Origin: JAVBJN01 sp031546985
GTDB taxonomy: Bacteria > Bacteroidota > Bacteroidia > Chitinophagales > Chitinophagaceae
DNA: 62,358 nt
NCBI GenBank assembly: GCA_031546985.1
Contig: JAVBJN010000066.1
Coordinates: 1-62,358, forward strand
Direction: 5' to 3'
Shown: in pieces, positions 50,336 to 59,294 of the stretch
Layout of the letters: each line of letters starts with the position of its first letter
Numbering within the stretch: the first letter of the stretch is position 1
Notes under the pieces: model-generated
The model's input: only the letters and a program-made list of their open reading frames with translations
Databases searched by the model: none
What the model was told of the DNA's origin: nothing
Position numbers and translations under genes: made by a program

Positions 50336-51145
50336 CTATTTGTGTTTCTCCTGGTATTCTTTGGGCGTCATACCGGTTTGGCGTTTAAATACCCGGCTGA
50401 AATAGGATTTGTCTTCATAGCCCAGTTCGTAACCGATTTGCTGCACCGAAAGGCCACTGTAGAGCAGCATTCTTTTGGCTTCGATAATGATTCTGCGGTC
50501 TATAATATCAGAAGTGGTTTGGTTGAATATCTTTTTACAGATCTCGCCCAGTGTGCGGGTGGTTACATTCAGTTTTTCGGCGTAGAAAGCTGGCGATTGT
50601 TCTGTTTTAAACTGCTCCTCCAGCAGCGCCATAAACTGGTTAAAAATATCGTAATGAAACCCGTTGCCAGCCGATTGGTGGTGGGTTACAAACTGCTGTT
50701 TGGCATCTTTAAGCTTGGCGATAATGGCATTGAGCAGAAACCTTACTGCTTGTGTATTGGCATTAGGGCCATTAAACTCATCGGAAGTGTATTGTACGAG
50801 ATGCAGCAAATGGGCAAACTCATCAGGCATATCCTGGTAAGGGATAATGGACAGCTCCATAAACGAAGAGAACAGGGTGGAGCAGGTAAACTCCATAAAC
50901 TCGTTCTGAAACCGGATAACCCAGCCCGTAGTATCTGCATCGGGGCGGAACACATGTTTTTTGCCCTGCACTACCAGTAGTACCGACTGCGGTGGCACGG
51001 TGTATTGTTCATCATCGATCTGGTGGTAGGCATTGCCGCTTTCGATAAAAAGGATCTCCTGAAAATCGTGCGTATGCGGCGGTATATCCGCATCAACCGT
51101 ACGTGGGGGCTGCTCGAGCCGGAATATGGTAAATGGCTGGGTCAA
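50336..51145 (-). CDS. AraC-family transcriptional regulator
   Basis: An N-terminal cupin-like sensor (DADIPPHTHDFQEILFIESGNAYHQIDDEQYTVPPQSVLLV) is joined to a C-terminal AraC double helix-turn-helix: EKLNVTTRTLGEICKKIFNQTTSDIIDRRIIIEAKRMLLYSGLSVQQIGYELGYEDKSYFSRVFKRQTGMTPKEYQ. It is transcribed toward the MDR dehydrogenase 77 bases downstream, a common regulator-target pair. The effector is unknown. Confidence 0.93.
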   Translation of the reverse strand: MTQPFTIFRLEQPPRTVDADIPPHTHDFQEILFIESGNAYHQIDDEQYTVPPQSVLLVVQGKKHVFRPDADTTGWVIRFQNEFMEFTCSTLFSSFMELSIIPYQDMPDEFAHLLHLVQYTSDEFNGPNANTQAVRFLLNAIIAKLKDAKQQFVTHHQSAGNGFHYDIFNQFMALLEEQFKTEQSPAFYAEKLNVTTRTLGEICKKIFNQTTSDIIDRRIIIEAKRMLLYSGLSVQQIGYELGYEDKSYFSRVFKRQTGMTPKEYQEKHK

Positions 51146-51197
51146 TCTAAATAGGGCTTAATGCCACTAAAATAAGGATTGACGGCGACACTGCCTT

Positions 51198-52892
51198 TTA
51201 TACTGTATGAACGGGCAATATTATCGTAAACGTAGTACCCTTGCTCGGCTCGCTCTCCAGCGCTATGCGACCTTGCTGTGCTTCAATAAACTCTTTAGCA
51301 ATAGCGAGGCCAAGCCCGGTGCCTCCTTTTTGCTGGCTGCCGCTAAAGTAGCGGTCAAATATTTTGCTTTGCATCTCTGGGGCAATGCCAGGGCCGCTGT
51401 CTTGCACCGCAATGTAGATCTGCGATCCGGATAAGCTGGCTTTTACCTTTACCGCGCTGCCTTCGGGCGCATACCGGATGGCGTTGTTGATGAGATTGGT
51501 AAGCACCCAGGTGGTTTTATCGGCATCGGCCTGGAGCATGGGCAAACCGGGTGCAATAACCGTGGTGAGGTCTACCCGTTTTTGCTGGGCGGTAAAGCGT
51601 AACGTATCTACAGCGAATAAGATGATTTTTTCTGCTTCTACCTTGCCCACATGCAGGTCTATCTTGCCCGATTCTACCTGTGCCAGATCGAGCAGCTCTT
51701 TGGTAATGTTGAGCAAGCGGCCTGTTTCCTGGTCTAAGGTATGCACCAGCGCGGTTTGCTCTTCGTTCAAAGGGCCCACTTTAGGGTTTTTAAGCAGCTG
51801 CCCGCACATTTGTAAAGCGGCAATAGGCGTTTTAAGCTCGTGCGAAATGGTGGCTATAAAATGGGTTTTGGCAAGGTCGAGTTCCTTAAACAATGTAATA
51901 TTGCGCAGCCAGATAAACCAGCCCATTTGCAACGGTTGCAGGTCACCGGTCGATTGAATGGTGATGGGAATATTCTCCTGCTGGAAATAGGTTTCCTTAT
52001 TGTCGAAGAAAATCTTGAGTTGCTTTTGTTCAGAAGGGTGTTGTTGCAATTGTTGCAGCAGCAGTTTAAGCAGGTCGTTGCTGGTATGTGACTGGTTGGG
52101 ACGGTGCAGATGCTCTGCATTGATGTTCAGCGCCTGCGATGCAGCCTGGTTCAGAAACAGTAGTTGTCCTTTTTCGTCCAGCCCGATAACCGGATCGCCA
52201 ATGGCTTCGATAAGCGCGGTAATCCGTTTCTTTTCTACCAACAGTTTTTGTACAGATGACCCTTCAAATTCGTTGAGTTTCTCTGCCATGATGTTGAAGG
52301 CCCGGGCCAGCTCGCCAAATTCGTCGCTGCTGTTAAAGGGCAGACGGGTATCGTAATGCCGGTTGGCAATGTGTTTGATGCTTTGGGTAAGGGTTTGAAT
52401 GGGATTGGCAATATAACCCGGAAAATTGAGCAGAAAGGTAAGGCTGAGCAAGGTAATGAGGCAGGTTACCGCCAGTATCACCTGGAAATATTGCTGACCG
52501 GTTTTACCCGCGGTAATATGTTTTTGCTGAATAGCGTTTTTGTTCAGCGTCCAGATGGCATAGAGATCGCTGCGCAGTTGCTGGTCGCGGCCCGGGCCGG
52601 AGAGTGAGGTATCGGCAGCATGTTTTACGAGTTGCTGGGTCACCAGGTATTCGCCGGGTTCGGTCACGTTTTTAGCTTGTCTGGCCAGGTTTTGACTAAA
52701 TGAAGTGTAGTCATGTTCGTCTATTGCCAGCAACATATGCTGCACATACTCCAACGATTCATAGTTGTCTTTGAGAATGTTTTCAGAAGCACGAAGCGAT
52801 TGTTTGGTAGCATAAGCGCCCAGCCCACCCAGGAAAACGATGGTGAGGAACAAAATGCCAATGCCCAGGTATAATTTCCATTTGATCGTCAT
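51198..52892 (-). CDS. Membrane sensor histidine kinase of the kdp locus (564 aa)
   Basis: Two membrane helices (about residues 8-28 and 138-158) flank a periplasmic region (30-135). A HAMP domain (about 160-215) precedes a PAS-like part (225-335). HisKA has His351 in FIATISHELKTPIAALQM. The HATPase_c part has an LTNLINNAIRYA N-box, VQDSGPGIAPEMQSKIFDRYF and GGTGLGLAIAKEFIE. In E. coli KdpD these modules are fused to the sensor half; here they are a separate protein whose start overlaps the KdpD stop by one base. Likely cognate sensor for potassium limitation. Confidence 0.9.
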   Translation of the reverse strand: MTIKWKLYLGIGILFLTIVFLGGLGAYATKQSLRASENILKDNYESLEYVQHMLLAIDEHDYTSFSQNLARQAKNVTEPGEYLVTQQLVKHAADTSLSGPGRDQQLRSDLYAIWTLNKNAIQQKHITAGKTGQQYFQVILAVTCLITLLSLTFLLNFPGYIANPIQTLTQSIKHIANRHYDTRLPFNSSDEFGELARAFNIMAEKLNEFEGSSVQKLLVEKKRITALIEAIGDPVIGLDEKGQLLFLNQAASQALNINAEHLHRPNQSHTSNDLLKLLLQQLQQHPSEQKQLKIFFDNKETYFQQENIPITIQSTGDLQPLQMGWFIWLRNITLFKELDLAKTHFIATISHELKTPIAALQMCGQLLKNPKVGPLNEEQTALVHTLDQETGRLLNITKELLDLAQVESGKIDLHVGKVEAEKIILFAVDTLRFTAQQKRVDLTTVIAPGLPMLQADADKTTWVLTNLINNAIRYAPEGSAVKVKASLSGSQIYIAVQDSGPGIAPEMQSKIFDRYFSGSQQKGGTGLGLAIAKEFIEAQQGRIALESEPSKGTTFTIILPVHTV

Positions 52893-54013
52893 CAGGATAA
52901 AATTATGAGATCTATATCATTCGCAGCCAAGGTACGCAGCAGTTTCTGAAATATACCGGTGCGCAGCACAATCTGGAACAGGTTAATGTGCGGCTTGCCC
53001 AGGCATACGGTGGTGGCTTTGCGCTCCAGGGCGGTTTCGGTAATGGCTTCGGCCACATTGGGGTGCTGCACCTGTATCACTTCGGCACCCAGCTCAGTAG
53101 CCAGTTTAAAGTTATTGATAAGGTGCCTTTGTTTGTCGAGCTTAATGTTTTCGGTACTTTCTTTAGGGGTTTGTACATACAGCACCATCCACACACTATT
53201 GTAGTAAGAAGCCAGCCTGGCCGTTTTGCGGATGATCTTGCGGGCTACTGTATCATTGCTGGATATGCACACCAGGAAACGCTCCTGGCGCACGGTTTTC
53301 TCTTTTACAATCTCCGAATCTACTTTACGCTCTACCTGCCCGGCTACTTCTTTTAACGCCAGCTCCCGCAATTGCAGGATATGCTCGGGCTTAAAAAAAT
53401 TGCTCAGCGCCTGCTCTATCTTACCGGCAGCGTAAATCTTGCCTTCTTTGAGGCGGGTAATGAGTTCTCCGGCCGTAAGGTCAATGTTTACCACCTCATC
53501 GGCGAGTTGCAGCATTTTATCGGGTACACGCTCGGTTACTTCAATGCCTGTAATATGCTTTACCTCTTCGTTAATGCTTTCGATGTGCTGGATGTTGACG
53601 GCAGTAATCACATTAATACCCGCGTTTACGATGTCGAGTACATCCTGCCAGCGTTTTTCGTTTTTACTGCCGGGTATGTTGGAGTGGGCCAGTTCATCTA
53701 CCACCACGGTATGCGGTTGCAGAATCATAATGGCCTGTACATCGAGTTCCTGCAATAGTTTGCCTTTGTAAAAGACCTCTCTTCTTTCAATCATTGGTAG
53801 GCCTTGCAGCATAGCTTCTGTTTCGGTACGGCCGTGGGTTTCGATATAGGCGACCTTAACGTTAATGCCGTTGCGGAGCAGGGTATGGGCCTCCTGCAGC
53901 ATGCGGTAAGTCTTGCCTACACCGGCACTCATGCCTATGTAGATCTTGAGTGTGCCGCGTTTGGGATCGGGGCCGGAGGGTTGGTATGTGGGTGACAGTT
54001 GTGCCAAGCGCAA
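52892..54013 (-). CDS. kdpD: KdpD sensor half: KdpD N-terminal and Usp domains only (373 aa)
   Basis: After a TTG start (MRLAQLSPTYQ), residues 20-230 are the KdpD domain: RGTLKIYIGMSAGVGKTYRMLQEAHTLL with Walker A (27-35), VKVAYIETHGRTETEAML, VVVDELAHSNIPGSKNEKRWQDV and NIQHIESINEEVKHITGIEV. Residues 248-373 form a universal-stress-protein-like domain (RFLVCISSNDTVARKIIRKTARLA...DIDLIILS). The transmembrane and kinase halves of classical KdpD are missing and replaced by the separate kinase directly downstream. The TTG start is tentative. Confidence 0.88.
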   Translation of the reverse strand: MRLAQLSPTYQPSGPDPKRGTLKIYIGMSAGVGKTYRMLQEAHTLLRNGINVKVAYIETHGRTETEAMLQGLPMIERREVFYKGKLLQELDVQAIMILQPHTVVVDELAHSNIPGSKNEKRWQDVLDIVNAGINVITAVNIQHIESINEEVKHITGIEVTERVPDKMLQLADEVVNIDLTAGELITRLKEGKIYAAGKIEQALSNFFKPEHILQLRELALKEVAGQVERKVDSEIVKEKTVRQERFLVCISSNDTVARKIIRKTARLASYYNSVWMVLYVQTPKESTENIKLDKQRHLINNFKLATELGAEVIQVQHPNVAEAITETALERKATTVCLGKPHINLFQIVLRTGIFQKLLRTLAANDIDLIILS

Positions 54014-54023
54014 AAGTATAAGT

Positions 54024-54048
54024 GCTCCGTACCGGAAAGATACGGAGC
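54024..54048 (-). promoter_or_regulatory. Intercistronic hairpin between porin 1 and kdpD
   Basis: A perfect 8-bp stem (GCTCCGTA / TACGGAGC) with a 9-base loop lies in the 41-base gap, without a T run on the minus strand. It may moderate read-through or stabilise the upstream message. CAAAAGTA (54011-54018) reads TACTTTTG on the minus strand and overlaps the kdpD start. Confidence 0.4.
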
Positions 54049-54054
54049 TGGGTT

Positions 54055-55374
54055 TTATAATCGGAATGTGGCGGCTACGGTAATCCTGTTTTCGGTTTTA
54101 CGCAGATCGGGGCGCCAGTTGCCCACCTGAGTGTCGGTCCAGCCATCGGGCGAAGTAGTGCCGCCGGGGCCTGCGAAATAAGGCATATTGGCGCTTCGGT
54201 AGCCATACTCCAATCTAAAGGTTACAAAGTCGTTGGGCATGATATCGAATGTGGCGGTACCCTGGAACATTTGCAGTTTTTTACCAGGGTTGGCGATCAG
54301 TTCGTCGTTAAAAGCATTGTTGGAAACAGGTGATGGACTAAAAGCCAGGTACAAACCCGGATTGGTTACATAATCGCCACGCAGCGTGAGCGCCAGTTTG
54401 TTTTTGCAGAACCATACCCGGTTGGCGAGGGAAGTACCCACAAAGTATTGGTCTTTGGGTTTTACACCATCGCCGGATTGAAACCCGTAGTGGTTGTTAA
54501 GGCTGAGTGCCGCTTGCGAAATACCTTTACTTTCTTTGTTGTGGTAATAGCGGGCCACAATGCTGTTGTCGTGGTGAAAACGCATACGGTTGCTGTTGCG
54601 CGAGTCTTTGCCAAACAAGTAGAAATTGGCCACCAGTTGCAGGTTTTCGTTGGGGCGGTAGTAGTTGGAGTTACCAAAACCAAGCGATTGGTTCCAGCTG
54701 TTGTAACTCTGCCAGCCATTGAGCAACCAGATCTCTGTCTTAAACTTTTTGGTAGGGAAAGCCTGTATCCGGGCACCTGTAAAATAAAATGGCGTCCAAT
54801 CGCAGGGCATGCTGCGCTGGTAGCACCAGTTTTCGTTGAGCACATAACTTTCCAAACCAATGTAACTCATGAATATGCCCATTTCTACATTAATGCCATA
54901 CCATTTGTTAAAGTGGTAACCCGCCGCGGCTTCGCGAATGTATTTGAGGTTGCTGATGCTGGTGTTGCGGCCATGTGTTACGGTACCATCCAGGTCTTGC
55001 ACAATAGAACCCATTTGCCCAAACTGCAGCCACAAGCGGCCAATCATGTTTTTGTAATTGCTCTCTAAGCCAATGCTGGCCATATTTACCGTAAACTCAT
55101 TGGTGCGGCCTATGGAGCTGGATATGGTTTGGGTATTGTCTTTGGGCTTGCTGAAATTGTAGTTGTAATACGCGTCGAGAAAAGCCACGCCGGTAATGAT
55201 GGTTTCGCCTTTTTTATCTTTAAGCGTAAGCGGAAAATCGGTTTGGCGGTTTTGTCCGTTTATCCAGCTCAGATCCATGCCTTCGAAAGGGATTTTAGGG
55301 ACGGGTAAGGTATCCTGCGCCAGTGCTGCGGTGCAACTTAGGGTAAATGCCAGGGATGTAATAAACTGTTTCAT
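54055..55374 (-). CDS. Outer-membrane beta-barrel porin 1 (439 aa)
   Basis: A signal peptide (MKQFITSLAFTLSCTAALAQ) precedes alternating amphipathic strands: TGVAFLDAYYNYNFSKPKD, SIGRTNEFTVNMASIGLESNYKNMIGRLWLQFGQ, YFTGARIQAFPTKKFKTEIWLLNGWQSY, and the C-terminal ENRITVAATFRL. It resembles the OmpL-like BBP2 porin family. It shares YF/YLTGA...LLNGWQ with the porin at 55402, so they are paralogues placed inside the kdp operon. It would allow ions across the outer membrane; a potassium role is inference from position. Confidence 0.82.
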   Translation of the reverse strand: MKQFITSLAFTLSCTAALAQDTLPVPKIPFEGMDLSWINGQNRQTDFPLTLKDKKGETIITGVAFLDAYYNYNFSKPKDNTQTISSSIGRTNEFTVNMASIGLESNYKNMIGRLWLQFGQMGSIVQDLDGTVTHGRNTSISNLKYIREAAAGYHFNKWYGINVEMGIFMSYIGLESYVLNENWCYQRSMPCDWTPFYFTGARIQAFPTKKFKTEIWLLNGWQSYNSWNQSLGFGNSNYYRPNENLQLVANFYLFGKDSRNSNRMRFHHDNSIVARYYHNKESKGISQAALSLNNHYGFQSGDGVKPKDQYFVGTSLANRVWFCKNKLALTLRGDYVTNPGLYLAFSPSPVSNNAFNDELIANPGKKLQMFQGTATFDIMPNDFVTFRLEYGYRSANMPYFAGPGGTTSPDGWTDTQVGNWRPDLRKTENRITVAATFRL

Positions 55375-55401
55375 GATGAGGGTGGGTATTGTTGGACTAA
55401 G

Positions 55402-56514
55402 TTAAAATTTAGCAGTGAGTCCTCCGGTGAGCATCAGGTTTTGGTTGGCCGTTTGCCCGTCTGCAGTGTAAAAAATATTATCCTTTGATTGAAAATAGCG
55501 GGCTTCTGCGCGGAACATCACTTGTGGAGTAATGTGTACGTTGTAGCCCAACGAAGCGCTGTAGCAGTGAAACTCCGGTACGCCGGTTACCGTTTTAATC
55601 ATCACCTGCTTAGGATCGCTGAAGTATTCTAAACGGGCAGATACGAACTGGTTTTCGCGGGTTACGATCTTACTGCTGATATTGGCCTGCCACCAGGTGT
55701 TGTTGCTTTTGCCATCGGGAATCATTTTTTGCTGCAAACCACCATAGACACAAGCCGCTAATGTTACTTTCTTACCAGCCTGGTACACGGCATACACATC
55801 CGAAAAGAACCGGTTGGAATAATCGGGCGCCGAGGCGGAGTTTTCATTGCCGTAATACGTGTTCCAGTTTAACAGCCAGCGCTTACCGGGGCGGTATTCT
55901 ACCTGTGTGCCCATTGCCAGCGGCGAGTTTACATCTTCGATCACCTGCCAGCCATTGAGCAGGTAGAGGTACACATTAAGGTTCTGTTTTACCGGAATGC
56001 TCAGTTTAGCCCCGGTAAGGTAGTAGGGTACATATTCCGGTGCAAAGGAACGGGTGTACATAATCTGGTCAAACGAAATGGCGCTTTCGTTGGTGTAAGG
56101 TGAGCCAATTACACCTGCATCGAGCCATATGTTTTTGTTTTTGAACAAACGCACGCCTACATTGGCTTCCAGTATGTTTTTGAGGGTCACTTTTTCTGCG
56201 GCGTAGTTGGCATTCATATAGGTGCCAAAACCCGGTGTAAAAGTAGCGCGCACCCTAGACGACTGAAATTTGAGGCTCAGGTAAGCGAGGTTTATATTAA
56301 ACTCATTGTGGCGCGAGGCCGATACAAAATAAGGCCGGTTGGCATCTTTGGGCGCATTGATGTCGTAAGCAAAGTACACATCGGCGTAGCCTTCAATCGT
56401 AAGGTTGGTGGCTTTGTTGGTACTGTCGCCACCCGATATAGGAATAGTGAATTGCGCCAGAGCCGGTACTGTTGATGCTAAAAGGAATGCGGATATGATA
56501 GACAGTTTTGTCAT
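55402..56514 (-). CDS. Outer-membrane beta-barrel porin 2 (370 aa)
   Basis: A signal peptide (LSIISAFLLASTVPALAQ) is followed by a beta barrel: LTIEGYADVYFAYDINAPKD, SASRHNEFNINLAYLSLKFQSSRVRATFTPGFGTY, YYLTGAKLSIPVKQNLNVYLYLLNGWQV and a C-terminal GGLTAKF, ending in Phe as outer-membrane proteins do. It is a BBP2/OmpL-like porin, paralogous to the gene 27 bases downstream. Its start lies six bases after the kdpC stop, so both porins probably ride on the kdp transcript. Confidence 0.82.
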   Translation of the reverse strand: MTKLSIISAFLLASTVPALAQFTIPISGGDSTNKATNLTIEGYADVYFAYDINAPKDANRPYFVSASRHNEFNINLAYLSLKFQSSRVRATFTPGFGTYMNANYAAEKVTLKNILEANVGVRLFKNKNIWLDAGVIGSPYTNESAISFDQIMYTRSFAPEYVPYYLTGAKLSIPVKQNLNVYLYLLNGWQVIEDVNSPLAMGTQVEYRPGKRWLLNWNTYYGNENSASAPDYSNRFFSDVYAVYQAGKKVTLAACVYGGLQQKMIPDGKSNNTWWQANISSKIVTRENQFVSARLEYFSDPKQVMIKTVTGVPEFHCYSASLGYNVHITPQVMFRAEARYFQSKDNIFYTADGQTANQNLMLTGGLTAKF

Positions 56515-56520
56515 GGTGGG

Positions 56521-57081
56521 TTAGTGTTGGTCTAAAGCAATGTTGAGTTCGAGCACATTCACTGTAGCAGGGCCTAAAAGACCCAGCAGCGGTTGTTGCG
56601 TATGCGCATCTATCAGCGCAAGCAGTTGTTGCGGCGCCATGTTTCTGGCCTTGGCAATGCGGTTTACCTGTATGCGGGCTGCGGCCGGGCTGATGTGTGG
56701 GTCCAATCCGGAGCCGGAAGCGGTGAGTAATTCTACCGGTATTTCACTTTTGGCTACACCCGGGTTGTGTACCAGGAAAGTATCAATGCGGTCTTGAACC
56801 GTTTGCTGGTAATCGGGGTTGGATACTGCTTTGTTGGAGCCGCCAGACCCAGCTGCATTATAGTTTACAGCAGAGGGGCGGCCGTTAAAATAATTGTCAG
56901 AGGTAAACGACTGGCCTATGAGTTTGTAGCCTACGGTTTTGCCATTCAGTTGCACGGTTTCACCGTTTCCTTGTCCGGGCGCAAACCTTGCGATGGCGGT
57001 GATGGCCAGCGGGTAAACCACACAAGTGAGCACCAGCATAACCAGTGTGAGGCGAGCGGCAGGCAAAAGATATTGTTTCAT
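56521..57081 (-). CDS. kdpC: Potassium-transporting ATPase subunit KdpC
   Basis: The 186-residue protein begins with the single membrane helix (LTLVMLVLTCVVYPLAITAIARF) and carries the KdpC signature: GYKLIGQSFTSDNYFNGRPSAVNY, AAGSGGSNKAVSNPDYQQTV and VPVELLTASGSGLDPHISP-like EIPVELLTASGSGLDPHISP. KdpC stabilises the KdpFAB complex. A 152-base gap containing a dispersed repeat separates it from kdpB, while it is tightly followed by porin 2. Confidence 0.95.
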   Translation of the reverse strand: MKQYLLPAARLTLVMLVLTCVVYPLAITAIARFAPGQGNGETVQLNGKTVGYKLIGQSFTSDNYFNGRPSAVNYNAAGSGGSNKAVSNPDYQQTVQDRIDTFLVHNPGVAKSEIPVELLTASGSGLDPHISPAAARIQVNRIAKARNMAPQQLLALIDAHTQQPLLGLLGPATVNVLELNIALDQH

Positions 57082-57125
57082 GATTTTGAGTTTTGTAGTG
57101 AGTTTGATAGTGGCTGAGATTCGAT

Positions 57126-57223
57126 AACTTCGACAATGCCTGTCCCGCCCATGCGGGGCTCAGTTACCGAAGCTCAGCCACCTAAAAAAGCCGAAGGTGC
57201 CTGAGCCTGTCGAAGGCCCGAAG
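57126..57223. repeat. Dispersed repeat copy F inside the kdp operon
   Basis: AACTTCGACAATGCCTGTCC (57127-57146) with the CCCGCCCATGCGGGG core and GGCTCAGTTACCGAAGCTCAG continues to 57177. An inverted GGTGCCTGAGCCTGTCGAAGG follows (57196-57216). The block fills the gap between kdpB and kdpC (57082-57233), which are normally adjacent. Confidence 0.88.
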
Positions 57224-57233
57224 TTTAAGAGGT

Positions 57234-59285
57234 TTATAAAAATGGTGTTATCAAAAGGTCTATCAGTTTAATACCAATGAACGGTACAATGAGCCCGCCA
57301 AAGCCATAGATAAACAGGTTTCTGCGCAGCAGGGCACTGGCACCAATGGGTTTGTACGCTACGCCCTTCAACGCTAATGGAATCAGTAATGGAATAATGA
57401 TGGCATTAAAGATCACTGCCGAAAGAATGGCGGTCTCCGGACTGTGCAGGCGCATAATATTCATGTGTTGCAACGCCGGAATAGCGGTTACAAAAAGCGC
57501 GGGCACAATGGCGAAATATTTGGCCACATCATTGGCAATCGAAAAGGTGGTGAGTGTGCCACGGGTCATGAGTAATTGCTTACCTATCTCTACAATCTCG
57601 ATCAGTTTGGTAGGGTCGTTGTCGAGGTCTACCATGTTGCCTGCTTCTTTTGCGGCCTGTGTGCCACTGTTCATAGCCACACCCACATCGGCCTGGGCCA
57701 GTGCAGGCGCATCGTTGGTACCATCACCCATCATGGCTACCAGTTTGCCCAGGGCTTGCTCTTCGCGGATGTAGCGCATTTTATCTTCTGGCTTGGCCTC
57801 GGCAATAAAATCATCTACACCTGCTTTCTCGGCTATAAACTTGGCGGTAAGCGGGTTGTCGCCGGTAACCATTACGGTTTTAACCCCCATTTTGCGCAGT
57901 CTTTCGAACCGCTCGCTGATGCCGGGTTTAATAATGTCCTGCAGTTCGATAACACCTATCACTTTTTCGTTTTCGGCCACCACCAGCGGTGTACCACCAT
58001 TGGACGCAATGGTTTTTACACGGTCTGCCACTTCACTGGGGAAAGGGTTTCCGGCTTTTTCGCTTTTGTCGCGGATGGCATCAAAAGCACCTTTGCGGAT
58101 GGTTTTATTGCCAGGCCATTTAACTCCGCTACTGCGGGTTTCTGCACTGAATTTGATCAGCTCTGCACCTTCGATCGAGAGTTTTTTAACGCTGTCGGGT
58201 CCGGCCAGTTCAATAATGGATTTACCCTCCGGTGTTTCGTCGGCCATAGAAGCCAGGGCGCAGGTGTCTACGAAATGTTGCATCTCAACGCCTTTGGCGG
58301 GCCAGAAGTGCGTAGCTTTTCTGTTGCCAATGGTAATGGTGCCGGTTTTATCCAGGAGCAGTGTGTCTATATCGCCCGCTGTTTCTACGGCTTTACCGCT
58401 TTTGGTAATTACATTGGCCCTTAATGCGCGGTCCATACCAGCAATGCCTATGGCACTGAGCAAACCACCAATGGTAGTAGGTATAAGGCATACAAACAAA
58501 GAGATGAACGCGGCAATAGTTACCGGAGCATGGGCATAATCGGCAAAGGGTTTGAGCGTAACACACACAATGATAAACACCAGGGTAAAACTGGCGAGCA
58601 GAATGGTGAGCGCGATCTCGTTGGGCGTTTTCTGACGGCTGGCGCCTTCTACAAGGGCAATCATCTTATCGAGAAAAGACTCGCCGGGAGCGGCAGTTAC
58701 CCTTACTTTGATGTGATCGGAGAGTACTTTGGTACCACCAACAACAGATGATTTGTCGCCACCTGCTTCGCGGATCACGGGAGCGCTCTCACCGGTAATG
58801 GCCGATTCGTCGATACTGGCCAGACCTGCTATGATTTCGCCATCGGCAGGAATGAGGTCGCCCGCATCGCATACAAATACATCGCCTTTTTGCAATTGTG
58901 CGGATGGAACAATGGTTTCCTCATCCATAAAGATCTCGCCTATAAGCGAGATTTTGCGGGCAGGTGTATCCTGGCGGGTTTTGCGCAGGCTCTCGGCTTG
59001 TGCTTTACCCCTTGCTTCGGCTATGGCTTCGGCAAAGTTGGCAAACAGCACCGTAAGCAGCAGGATGATAAACACCAGCAGGTTGTAGGTAAAAGACCCC
59101 AATGCATCGCTCTGGCGAAAGTAACTGTAGAGGGTAACCAGCAGCATAATAAAAGTGCCGATCTCTACGGTAAACATCACCGGATTCTTAATGAGCAGGG
59201 CCGGGTTCAGTTTTATGAAAGAAGCCTTAACTGCGGGCAGCAGTTGTTGTTTCTGAAATAAGCTATGGGCTTGTGCGGTTTTCAT
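57234..59285 (-). CDS. kdpB: Potassium-transporting P-type ATPase subunit KdpB
   Basis: The 683-residue P-type ATPase has the TGES actuator motif (residues 164-167), the phosphorylation site DKTGTIT with Asp312, the KdpB-specific ENKTIRKGAF-like nucleotide domain (KTIRKGAFDAIRDK), TGDNPLTAK, and the hinge MGDGTNDAPALAQADVGVAMNSGTQAAKEAGNMVDLD. Membrane helices occur at about 35-85, 225-275 and 580-680. It hydrolyses ATP to drive K+ uptake through KdpA. It follows kdpA by nine bases. Confidence 0.97.
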   Translation of the reverse strand: MKTAQAHSLFQKQQLLPAVKASFIKLNPALLIKNPVMFTVEIGTFIMLLVTLYSYFRQSDALGSFTYNLLVFIILLLTVLFANFAEAIAEARGKAQAESLRKTRQDTPARKISLIGEIFMDEETIVPSAQLQKGDVFVCDAGDLIPADGEIIAGLASIDESAITGESAPVIREAGGDKSSVVGGTKVLSDHIKVRVTAAPGESFLDKMIALVEGASRQKTPNEIALTILLASFTLVFIIVCVTLKPFADYAHAPVTIAAFISLFVCLIPTTIGGLLSAIGIAGMDRALRANVITKSGKAVETAGDIDTLLLDKTGTITIGNRKATHFWPAKGVEMQHFVDTCALASMADETPEGKSIIELAGPDSVKKLSIEGAELIKFSAETRSSGVKWPGNKTIRKGAFDAIRDKSEKAGNPFPSEVADRVKTIASNGGTPLVVAENEKVIGVIELQDIIKPGISERFERLRKMGVKTVMVTGDNPLTAKFIAEKAGVDDFIAEAKPEDKMRYIREEQALGKLVAMMGDGTNDAPALAQADVGVAMNSGTQAAKEAGNMVDLDNDPTKLIEIVEIGKQLLMTRGTLTTFSIANDVAKYFAIVPALFVTAIPALQHMNIMRLHSPETAILSAVIFNAIIIPLLIPLALKGVAYKPIGASALLRRNLFIYGFGGLIVPFIGIKLIDLLITPFL

Positions 59286-59294
59286 GATAATGGA

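Noticed and set aside
54011..54018. TACTTTTG on the minus strand as a promoter for kdpD.
   Set aside because: It overlaps the proposed TTG start and has no -33 partner.
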